DNA of 7,159 nt from CALMEC01 sp964440285 (GTDB lineage Bacteria > Actinomycetota > Thermoleophilia > Miltoncostaeales > Miltoncostaeaceae). Where the stretch lies: assembly GCA_964440285.1 (NCBI GenBank), contig CAYTRV010000120.1:1-7159 (forward strand). Direction: 5' to 3'. Of this stretch, positions 1 through 4,839 are shown piece after piece. Below the pieces are notes generated by a model. It saw only the letters and a program-made list of their open reading frames with translations. It did no database searches and was not told where the DNA came from. How positions within the stretch are numbered: the stretch's first letter is position 1; every line of letters begins with the position of its first letter. A program made the position numbers and the translations under genes.

Positions 1-869
1 GGCACGACCGTGCCGCCGAGCTCCTCCACCAGGGCGAGTGCCTGCTCCACGGCTGCGCGAACGCCGGGCTCGACCCCCTCCCCCATCAGCTCCTCGACGA
101 CCCCGACCCGAAGCCCGTCGAGACGCTCCGCCGCGGGCAGGGCGATCGGCTCCGCCCAGTCGAGCGACGTCGAATCGCATTCGTCGCGTCCGACCATGAA
201 CGACAGAAGGCGCGCCGCGTCGCGGACCGTCCGGGCGAACGGGCCCACCTGGTCGAGCGACGACGCGAACGCGATGAGCCCGTAGCGGGAGACCGCCCCG
301 TACGTCGGCTTCATCCCGACGATCCCGCAGAGCGCGGCTGGCTGGCGGATCGATCCGCCGGTGTCGGTGCCGAGCGACCACGGCACCTGGCAGGCCGCCA
401 CCGCCGAGGCGGAGCCGCCGCTCGACCCCCCCGGCACGCGGCTCGTGTCCCAGGGATTGCGGGTGAGCTGGTAGGCCGAGTTCTCCGTGCTCGACCCCAT
501 CGCGAACTCGTCCATGTTGGTCTTGCCGATCACGACGGCGCCGGCCGCCTCGAGCCGCGCGACACACGTCGCGGTGTAGACCGGCATGAAACCCTCCAGG
601 ATGCGCGACCCGGCGGTCGTGACCAGGTCCCGCGTCGACAGGACGTCCTTGATCGCGACCGGCACACCGCCCAGCGGCGGCTTGTCGACCATCGCGTCGA
701 TCTCCCGCGCCCGCGCCCGGGCCCGGTCGGCGTCGAGGGCCAGGAACGACCCCCACGGGTCGTCGCCGGCTCGCGCCAGGTAGGCGTCGGTGAGCTCCGA
801 CGCGCTGGTGTCGCCGGCGGCGAGCGCGTCGAGCGCCAGCTCGGCGGTGAGCGATATCGGGTCGATCAT
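1..869 (-). CDS. gatA: Glu-tRNA(Gln)/Asp-tRNA(Asn) amidotransferase subunit A, 5' part (C-terminus off the left edge)
   Basis: GatA is the amidase of the GatCAB complex: it releases ammonia from glutamine, which GatB uses to convert mischarged Glu-tRNA(Gln) or Asp-tRNA(Asn) in the cytoplasm. The frame is read on the reverse strand from ATG at 869 and stays open to base 1, giving 289 codons of a usual 480-490. The amidase-signature catalytic triad is visible: Lys74 (in PVAIKD), cis-Ser149 (in GGSSGGSAS) and nucleophile Ser173 (in TDTGGSIRQPA). The spacing matches the Lys79/Ser154/Ser178 triad of the Staphylococcus aureus enzyme with a constant offset of five. Also present are GKTNMDEFAMGSSTENSAY and the later GMKPTYGAVSRYGL segment. 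The ATG overlaps the gatC stop (ATGA), so translation is probably coupled. No broken codons were seen; gatB is expected beyond the edge but is not visible. Confidence 0.97.
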   Translation of the reverse strand, partial: MIDPISLTAELALDALAAGDTSASELTDAYLARAGDDPWGSFLALDADRARARAREIDAMVDKPPLGGVPVAIKDVLSTRDLVTTAGSRILEGFMPVYTATCVARLEAAGAVVIGKTNMDEFAMGSSTENSAYQLTRNPWDTSRVPGGSSGGSASAVAACQVPWSLGTDTGGSIRQPAALCGIVGMKPTYGAVSRYGLIAFASSLDQVGPFARTVRDAARLLSFMVGRDECDSTSLDWAEPIALPAAERLDGLRVGVVEELMGEGVEPGVRAAVEQALALVEELGGTVV

Positions 870-1147
870 CCGATGCGCGGGACCACGAATCCGCCGTCGG
901 CCGCCTCCGGCGCCTCATGGAGCGCCTCCTCGGCGGTAAGGCTGGGCCTGGGCGTGTCGTCGCGAAGGACGTTGCGCAACGCGATCACATGAGAGGTCGG
1001 CGCCACATCGCCGAGTTCGAGCGACTGGATCCGGTCGATGTGCTCGAGGATGCCGTTGAGCTCCTCCTGCATCCGAAGCTCTTCGTCTGGCTGCAGCCGA
1101 AGCCGGGCGAGGCGCGCGACGTGGCGCGTGGTCTCCAGATCGATCAC
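866..1147 (-). CDS. gatC: Glu-tRNA(Gln)/Asp-tRNA(Asn) amidotransferase subunit C
   Basis: GatC is the small subunit that wraps around and stabilises GatA-GatB in the tRNA-dependent amidotransferase. Read from GTG at 1147 the protein is 93 residues, the usual family length. It begins VIDLETTRHVARLARLRL, the typical GatC N-terminal helix, and continues with ELNGILEHIDRIQSL, the conserved VAPTSHV segment and a C-terminal DGGFVVPRIG tail. The frame is open upstream to an ATG at 1252, but the extra 35 residues have no GatC character. There is no Shine-Dalgarno near the GTG; instead TAGCAT lies exactly 7 nt before it, suggesting a leaderless transcript. The stop TGA (866-868) overlaps the gatA ATG. 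The first 20 codons are duplicated at 1854-1913 in diverged form. Confidence 0.93.
   Translation of the reverse strand: MIDLETTRHVARLARLRLQPDEELRMQEELNGILEHIDRIQSLELGDVAPTSHVIALRNVLRDDTPRPSLTAEEALHEAPEAADGGFVVPRIG
1088..1147. repeat. Direct repeat copy A: 5' end of gatC
   Basis: This 60-base segment, the first 20 codons of gatC, aligns without gaps to 1854-1913 with 46 of 60 identical bases by my own count, in the same orientation and at an offset of 766. The two copies encode, on the reverse strand, peptides with 13 of 18 identical residues. Weaker similarity continues about 20 bases past the start codon through the promoter box, with small gaps. The copies bracket the cytochrome-like gene. 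Confidence 0.8.
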
Positions 1148-1154
1148 GGCGGCG

Positions 1155-1160
1155 ATGCTA
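1155..1160 (-). promoter_or_regulatory. Probable -10 box (TAGCAT) of leaderless gatC
   Basis: On the reverse strand TAGCAT fits the TAnnnT pattern of sigma-70 -10 boxes. It is separated by exactly 7 nt from the gatC GTG at 1147, so transcription would begin at or next to the start codon. No convincing -35 hexamer is seen 16-18 nt upstream. The same geometry occurs before the antitoxin and flippase genes, which raises confidence. A similar TAGCAA is found in the gatC relic at 1923-1928. Confidence 0.5.
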
Positions 1161-1299
1161 GCGAAGTCACCTTCGGCGCCTCGTCTGGGAGAAGCGGCTG
1201 CCGGGCGGCACACCAGTCGGTACCGTCCGGTGCGATGGCGAAGCGCCGGCAATCGTCACGCCGCGCCCGCGGCCCCCGCCCCAAGGCCGGTCTACGGAC

Positions 1300-1755
1300 A
1301 TGACCACGCCGGCGCCGCCGCGCGGACCTGGCCAGCCGCTCACGCGGCTCCGGAGCTTCGCGATCCCAATCGCGGCCCTCCTGCTCGCGATCGGCGGCGG
1401 CATCTCTCTCGGCTTCCGCTCCGCGGGGAACGCCGCGGACGAGATCGACTCGGCCGTCACGTCGACGCCGGTGGAGACCACCGACACCGGGGCGAAGACG
1501 ACGCCGGCGGCGCAGGTGCGGGAATCCGCCCGGAACGTGTTCCTCCACTCGTGCGGGAGCTGCCAGACCCTGGCCGCCGCCGGCGCGAACGGTGGCATCG
1601 GGCCGAACCTCGACGAGGCGCGCCCCACGCGGGAGCGTGTGCGCGCCATGATCCGCAACGGGGCGCTCTCGGGGGCGATGTCGGCGGGCCTCTTGACCGG
1701 GGACGACGCGGACCGGGTTGCCGCATATGTCAGCCGTGTCGCGGGGCGCCCCTGA
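1300..1755 (+). CDS. Membrane-anchored cytochrome c-like protein with atypical CxxCQ heme motif
   Basis: This 151-residue protein has a basic, proline-rich N-terminus, one hydrophobic segment (about 19-38, core FAIPIAALLLAIGGGISLGF), a Thr-rich linker (about 45-72) and a class I cytochrome c domain (about 74-150). The domain keeps the usual order: NVF, Cys85-x-x-Cys88, TLAAAG, GPNLDEA (101-107), a probable distal Met127 and a final AAYVSRVAG helix. The expected layout is an extracytoplasmic heme domain on a membrane anchor, carrying electrons in respiration. The oddity is residue 89: the codon at 1564-1566 is CAG (Gln), where the family has the proximal heme ligand His. His83, three residues before the first Cys, is nearby. 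Upstream the frame is open to a stop at 1159 but holds no other ATG, GTG or TTG, so ATG 1300 is the first possible start; its Shine-Dalgarno is poor. The gene runs opposite to its neighbours. Third-position GC is high, so it looks like a maintained gene. Confidence 0.85.
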   Translation: MTTPAPPRGPGQPLTRLRSFAIPIAALLLAIGGGISLGFRSAGNAADEIDSAVTSTPVETTDTGAKTTPAAQVRESARNVFLHSCGSCQTLAAAGANGGIGPNLDEARPTRERVRAMIRNGALSGAMSAGLLTGDDADRVAAYVSRVAGRP

Positions 1756-1784
1756 GCGCGGCGCACCCGCCCGTTGGGACGGCG

Positions 1785-1913
1785 TCAGGAACGCGGCTGT
1801 GGCCGTCGGTCCGGGCCACCTCGGCATCCGCCCGGCTTGGCCGGCGGGACGGATGGCGACAGCCGAAGCCTGGAGAGGCGCGCCGGGTGGCGGACGGTGT
1901 CGACGTCGATCAC
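1785..1913 (-). pseudogene. Truncated gatC relic (promoter and N-terminal helix only)
   Basis: Read from GTG at 1913 on the reverse strand, the peptide starts VIDVDTVRHPARLSRLRLSP, closely resembling the GatC start VIDLETTRHVARLARLRLQP. After about 20 codons all similarity to GatC ends, and the frame closes at TGA (1785-1787) after 42 residues. None of the helix-loop or C-terminal tail of GatC is found in the other frames nearby. Just upstream, TAGCAA lies 9 nt from the GTG where gatC has TAGCAT at 7 nt, so the promoter region appears to have been copied too. The TAG of that box is also the mazF stop. I read it as a decayed partial duplication; expression of a short peptide cannot be excluded. 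Confidence 0.6.
1854..1913. repeat. Direct repeat copy B: relic of gatC 5' end
   Basis: This is the partner of the segment at 1088-1147, with 46 of 60 identical bases and no gaps. Differences are spread over all codon positions, so the copy is old or not constrained as protein. Bases 1756-1853, between the cytochrome stop and this repeat, hold no other gene and no clear terminator; GGGGCGCCCC at 1743-1752 is palindromic but lies inside the cytochrome coding end and has no T-tract. Confidence 0.75.
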
Positions 1914-1925
1914 GGGCGGCGGTTG

Positions 1926-2255
1926 CTATCGGCTCCGCCCACACGCCATGACGTGCGCCATCGCATCACAGAACTCGCCCCAGCGTTCGCTCGAGACCGC
2001 CCCGGCCCGGCCGAGCAGCGCGGCGACGTCAAGGAGCTGGGCGTTGTCGAGGTTGGCCACCGACCCGTCTCTCACCCCTTCGGCCGCGCCGATCCGCACC
2101 TCGCTCGGGATGTCGCGGACCGTCGACGTGACCGGGGCGACCAGCACGCGCCGGAGCAGCGGAGCGACCCGGCTGCGGGTGAGGACCACCACCGGACGTA
2201 CCTTCTCGCCGGCGAGATCGGCCCACCACACCTGGCCGTGGCCGATCGTGCTCAC
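1926..2255 (-). CDS. mazF: MazF/PemK-type endoribonuclease toxin
   Basis: This 109-residue protein matches the small barrel-shaped MazF/PemK toxins, which cleave mRNA when not bound by their antitoxin. Visible family features in order are GQVWWADL (7-14), KVRPVVVLTR (18-27, with the Arg-Pro that places the catalytic Arg), APVTSTVRDIPSEVRI (40-55, with the catalytic Thr/Ser region), GSVANLDNAQLLD (64-76) and a last helix starting SSERWGEFCDAM (88-99). The start is GTG 2255, which overlaps the antitoxin stop as GTGA, a typical coupling of antitoxin then toxin. The fold elements look complete, so it is probably active. The last residues (ACGRSR) and the TAG stop fall where the gatC relic begins, so the C-terminus may have been reshaped by that rearrangement. 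RNA target sequence cannot be predicted. Confidence 0.9.
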   Translation of the reverse strand: MSTIGHGQVWWADLAGEKVRPVVVLTRSRVAPLLRRVLVAPVTSTVRDIPSEVRIGAAEGVRDGSVANLDNAQLLDVAALLGRAGAVSSERWGEFCDAMAHVMACGRSR

Positions 2256-2539
2256 CCGCGTCGCGCCGGCCGGCGTCGGCGAGCGAGCTCCAGGATCTCC
2301 GTCGGGACGTCCCCGTCGTACGGCAGGTCCACTCCCGGCCCCGGCGACGGCAGCGCGAGCTCGGGGTCGTCGTGGTACGGAAGCCGCACGAGCGCGTCGG
2401 CCTCCCGTTCGGACTCGATCCGCTCGATGAGCGCGTCGAGCGCGAGATCGACCATCTCGGCGTCCTTGCCTCGCGTCAACGATCTCGCCCGCTGCAGGCG
2501 AGCGGCATCGACCGTCGTAGAGATCCGCATACGTTTCAT
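2252..2539 (-). CDS. Ribbon-helix-helix antitoxin of the MazF-type toxin
   Basis: This 95-residue protein precedes the toxin and overlaps it by four bases. Residues 4-40 (MRISTTVDAARLQRARSL, then AEMVDLALDALIER) have the beta-strand plus two-helix pattern of ribbon-helix-helix antitoxins such as VapB and MazE relatives, which dimerise and bind the operator. Residues 45-80 are acidic and proline-rich (HDDPELALPSPGPG), as expected of a flexible tail that occupies the toxin RNA-binding site. The end is Arg-rich (LARRRRPARRG), unusual for such a tail. ATG 2539 is chosen because TACGCT lies exactly 7 nt upstream, suggesting a leaderless start; ATG 2530 is a possible alternative and neither has a Shine-Dalgarno. 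The longer open frame back to 2947 overlaps the flippase gene and is spurious. The pair is expected to repress its own promoter. Confidence 0.83.
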   Translation of the reverse strand: MKRMRISTTVDAARLQRARSLTRGKDAEMVDLALDALIERIESEREADALVRLPYHDDPELALPSPGPGVDLPYDGDVPTEILELARRRRPARRG

Positions 2540-2546
2540 GGTATGA

Positions 2547-2573
2547 AGCGTAGCATTGATATGCCACTGTCGG
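2547..2573 (-). promoter_or_regulatory. Toxin-antitoxin promoter with possible operator
   Basis: On the reverse strand a -10-like TACGCT (2547-2552) lies 7 nt before the antitoxin ATG. CCGACA (2568-2573) is a possible -35, but its 15-nt spacing is short. An imperfect inverted repeat at 2551-2566 (GCAT-N4-ATGC with one further T-A pair) overlaps this region and could be the operator for the ribbon-helix-helix dimer. The strip at 2526-2570 is much more AT-rich than its surroundings. Promoter position is reasonably supported; the operator is inference. Confidence 0.42.
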
Positions 2574-2577
2574 GCGG

Positions 2578-3555
2578 TCAGGGCAGCGGCTGGGTCGGCT
2601 CCCCGGAAGCGGCGTCGGCCTCCGCGCGGCTGGCGCGGGAGTGGCGCACCGCGTCGCGCAGCCGCACGCCGCGGAGCATGACGCTCAGGCACAGGGCGGC
2701 GAGGCCGATGTTGAAGAGCAGGATCGCGAGCTCCATCCCCACGCTGAACGCGAGGAGCTCGCTGCGGGCCGCCTCCCCGGCGAGCACGGCGACGACCAGC
2801 GCCTGCTTCGGGCCGAGCCCCCCCGGCGTGAGCGGGAGGCTCGTCGCAACCGATCCGACGACGAGCACCAGCAACGCGTTCTTGAGGGTCGCGTCCACGT
2901 GGAACGCCCGCAAGAAGAAGAACGCGGCGAGCAGCCGGCACATCCACCCGCTCGCCTGCAGGCTTGCGACGGTCCGCAGGTACCGTCGGCGGTCCTTGAG
3001 GATCGTGAGACCCTGCTCGACCCGCTGCCAGAATCTCCGCACCTTGTGGCCGTAGACGATCAGGCCCGCAGCGGCCGCCCCGGCGAGCAGGATGAGCACG
3101 GTGAAGACCGCCTGCGGATGCTCAACCACCCATGAGAACTCGAACAGGCCGGCGCCTGGGAGTCCGTCTGCGATTCCGATCTGCCACGCCCAGATCAGCA
3201 GGATCCCGGCGACCGCCATGTCGAACACCGTCTCCGCGACCAGGCTCGCGCCGATCGTGGGGTACGTCGATCCCGGGATCCGGGAGTGCATCAGGAACAG
3301 CTTGACCGCGTCCCCGCCGCGGGCGGGCACGATCCCGTTGATCCCGACGCCGGTGCAGTACGAGCCGAAGACGTCACGCCAGCGCACACGCTCCTGTGGG
3401 TAGGCGGCGGCGAGGATGTTCGTCCACGCGCGGGTACGGAGCACGAGGTTCCCGAGGTGGAAGGCGAGCGCAAGGACGAGCGCCCCGAAGCTCACCGAGG
3501 CAAGCGTGTCCGCGAACGCCTCGATCGCATCCCAAAGGCCGCGGAGCGATTCCAC
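2578..3555 (-). CDS. Flippase-like polytopic membrane protein (LPG-synthase TM / UPF0104 family)
   Basis: The 325-residue protein belongs to the family of the membrane domain of lysylphosphatidylglycerol synthase (PF03706), which moves lipids or lipid-linked molecules across the membrane or accompanies glycosyltransferases. Two family signatures are present: GINGIVPARGGDAVKL (71-86) and LPLTPGGLGPKQA (240-252). Hydrophobic segments are visible near 22-39, 101-125, 148-168, 205-218, 227-243 and 270-294, and the C-terminus (300-325) is polar. There is no synthase catalytic domain, so it is not an aminoacyl-lipid synthase. The start is placed at GTG 3555 because the protein then begins as the family does and TACCCT lies exactly 7 nt before it. 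The frame stays open upstream to ATG 3843, but those 96 codons are Arg/Pro-rich without membrane character. The antitoxin gene starts 38 bases downstream. Substrate unknown. Confidence 0.85.
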   Translation of the reverse strand: MESLRGLWDAIEAFADTLASVSFGALVLALAFHLGNLVLRTRAWTNILAAAYPQERVRWRDVFGSYCTGVGINGIVPARGGDAVKLFLMHSRIPGSTYPTIGASLVAETVFDMAVAGILLIWAWQIGIADGLPGAGLFEFSWVVEHPQAVFTVLILLAGAAAAGLIVYGHKVRRFWQRVEQGLTILKDRRRYLRTVASLQASGWMCRLLAAFFFLRAFHVDATLKNALLVLVVGSVATSLPLTPGGLGPKQALVVAVLAGEAARSELLAFSVGMELAILLFNIGLAALCLSVMLRGVRLRDAVRHSRASRAEADAASGEPTQPLP

Positions 3556-3562
3556 AGGTCTG

Positions 3563-3568
3563 AGGGTA
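3563..3568 (-). promoter_or_regulatory. Probable -10 box (TACCCT) of leaderless flippase gene
   Basis: TACCCT on the reverse strand fits TAnnnT and lies exactly 7 nt before the GTG at 3555; no Shine-Dalgarno is present. No clear -35 is seen. Spacing is identical to that before gatC and the antitoxin gene. Confidence 0.45.
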
Positions 3569-3834
3569 GCGCCGCAGTCGGCGGTGGCGCGGCTCCCCGC
3601 CGGGCGAACGGTCCTCCGACCCGGACGAGTCGCCCGGCAGCGCGGCGGGTGAGCACAGCCGACGCCACGACCGTGAGCGACGACGAGCACACAGAGCGCC
3701 GATGCGTCGCACATGGCCCCGGCGTCCGCCGGAGAGGAGCGCGGACGCCGACGGCGACTGGCCGGAAAACCGCCTCTGGTAGCGTCATCCGTCGGTCGCA
3801 GGGCTGATTCGCGACCTCCACCCAGGACTGCGAC

Positions 3835-3839
3835 GGAGG
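3835..3839 (+). promoter_or_regulatory. Strong Shine-Dalgarno (GGAGG) of thiL pointing to an ATC start
   Basis: GGAGG is followed after 7 nt by ATC at 3847, the exact place where the ThiL family N-terminus (SExxLIxRL) begins. There is no ATG, GTG or TTG in frame between the TGA stop at 3805-3807 and GTG 3904. The site therefore decides the start in favour of ATC, or marks the position of a lost ATG. Confidence 0.65.
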
Positions 3840-3846
3840 CCATCTC

Positions 3847-4839
3847 ATCTCAGAGCTTGCGCTGATCGAGCGTCTCGCGGGCCGTGCCGCGGTCCGAGCG
3901 GGGGTGGACCTCGGCATCGGGGACGACGCCGCCGTGCTCAGTGGCGACCCGCCGACCGTAGTGACAGTGGACGTATTGATCGACGACGTCCATTTCCGCC
4001 GTTCCACATCGAGCCTCCGAGACATCGGCCACAAGGCCGTCGCGGTCAACCTGTCCGACCTGGCGGCCATGGGCGCCGTGCCGGTCGCGGTGTTCATCGG
4101 CCTGGTGCTCCCCCACACGGATCCCCTCACACCCGGGGACATCGACGCGCTCTACGACGGGATGGAGGCGGTGGCCGCCCAGCACGGCGCGACCATCGCC
4201 GGCGGCGATACGATCAGCGGACCCACGCTCACGCTCGCGGTGACCGCCGTCGGCCGGATGACGCCTGGCATCGCGCCGCTTCGCCGCACGCGTGCGGTTC
4301 CCGGTGATGTCGTGTGCGTGACCGGGAGCCTCGGCGCCGCTGCGGCCGGCCTGCTCGTGCTCGACGACCCGGCCCTCGGAGCCGGCGTCCCGGAGGCCGC
4401 AGCCCTGCGGGACGCGGCCCGGCGCCCGACGCCGCGGCTCGACGCCGGGCAGCGCATCGCCGCCGCCGGCGCGACCGCGATGCTCGACTGCTCGGACGGG
4501 CTGGCCCTCGACGCACTGCGACTCGCCCGGGCATCCGGGGTGATCGTCGAGATCGATCTCGCCGAGGTTCCCATCGCGGCCGGCGTCGCGGCGGTCGCCG
4601 CAAACGCCGCCCGCGAACCCCATCTGCTCGCCGCGACGGGGGGCGACGACTACGAGCTCATCGTGACGGTCCCGCCGGTGCGACTCGACGCCCTCCGTCG
4701 CGACATCGACATCCCGCTGACCCCGGTCGGGCGTGTCATGGCCGGATCGGCGGACCTTCGCGTCGTGCGCCGAGGCGACGCCGTGCCCCTCGCAAGCCTC
4801 GGCTGGGACCATCGTCTCGGCGGGGCGGTCACTCCCTAG
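3847..4839 (+). CDS. thiL: Thiamine-monophosphate kinase
   Basis: ThiL phosphorylates thiamine monophosphate with ATP to give thiamine diphosphate, the last cofactor-forming step. From 3847 the product is 330 residues, close to the usual 320-330. In order it shows SELALIERL (N-terminal helix), LGIGDDAAVL (22-31, metal/nucleotide site), VDVLIDDVHF, GHKAVAVNLSDLAAMGAVP, GGDTISGP, VTGSLGAAAAGLLVL, RPTPRLDAG, AMLDCSDGLALDA and a late ATGGDDYELIVTVPP. All major ThiL/PurM-like motifs are intact. The start is unusual: ATC at 3847 is in ideal register with GGAGG, while the first conventional codon, GTG 3904, would remove the first 19 residues including the conserved N-terminal helix and has no clear Shine-Dalgarno. 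An automatic caller would probably choose 3904. No other thiamine gene or TPP riboswitch is seen. The stop overlaps that of ftsH. Confidence 0.93.
   Translation: MSELALIERLAGRAAVRAGVDLGIGDDAAVLSGDPPTVVTVDVLIDDVHFRRSTSSLRDIGHKAVAVNLSDLAAMGAVPVAVFIGLVLPHTDPLTPGDIDALYDGMEAVAAQHGATIAGGDTISGPTLTLAVTAVGRMTPGIAPLRRTRAVPGDVVCVTGSLGAAAAGLLVLDDPALGAGVPEAAALRDAARRPTPRLDAGQRIAAAGATAMLDCSDGLALDALRLARASGVIVEIDLAEVPIAAGVAAVAANAAREPHLLAATGGDDYELIVTVPPVRLDALRRDIDIPLTPVGRVMAGSADLRVVRRGDAVPLASLGWDHRLGGAVTP
4836..4839. other. Shared palindromic stop: CTAG ends both thiL and ftsH
   Basis: TAG at 4837-4839 ends thiL on the plus strand, and the complement of 4836-4838 is the TAG that ends ftsH. The two convergent genes thus overlap by one palindromic tetranucleotide with no intergenic terminator. 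Confidence 0.9.

Larger units (their letters stand above)
3556..3846. other. Intergenic region between the divergent flippase gene and thiL
   Basis: This 291-base stretch is the largest gap in the window. It holds the flippase -10 candidate at its left end and the thiL ribosome binding site at its right end. TAGCGT at 3780-3785, with CTGGCC 16 nt before it (3758-3763), is a weak plus-strand promoter candidate for thiL. CCGGCGTCCGCCGG near 3719-3732 can form a short hairpin but has no T-tract. Open frames on both strands look compositional (Arg/Pro-rich) and match no family I know. I see no tRNA or repeat here. Confidence 0.5.

Noticed and set aside
708..726. Repetitive GC tract resembling a satellite or Z-DNA element
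   Set aside because: It encodes the RARARARE helix of GatA in frame; coding use explains it.
1088..1913. Composite transposon or target-site duplication around the cytochrome gene
   Set aside because: The repeats are 60 bases, diverged and derived from gatC; no transposase or terminal inverted repeat is present.
1144..1944. A 266-codon minus-strand open frame covering the cytochrome gene
   Set aside because: The opposite strand encodes a clear cytochrome c-like domain; this frame is Arg-rich without family features.
1038..2546. A 502-codon plus-strand open frame
   Set aside because: It crosses gatC, the cytochrome gene, the toxin and the antitoxin in other frames; its product is Arg/Pro/Ala-rich low-complexity with no motif, as GC-rich DNA often gives.
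2252..2947. Extension of the antitoxin upstream to 2947
   Set aside because: The extra residues overlap the C-terminal half of the flippase gene in another frame and are Arg/Ala-rich; ribbon-helix-helix antitoxins start at their first strand.
3718..3733. Hairpin CCGGCG/CGCCGG as a terminator
   Set aside because: The loop is only two to four bases and no T-tract follows on either strand.
3556..3846. TPP riboswitch upstream of thiL
   Set aside because: I could not find the conserved TPP-aptamer CUGAGA segment in suitable context, and the ribosome binding site follows unstructured-looking sequence.
3850..4812. A 320-codon minus-strand open frame opposite thiL
   Set aside because: It is antisense to an intact thiL and is low-complexity; openness follows from codon bias of the real gene.
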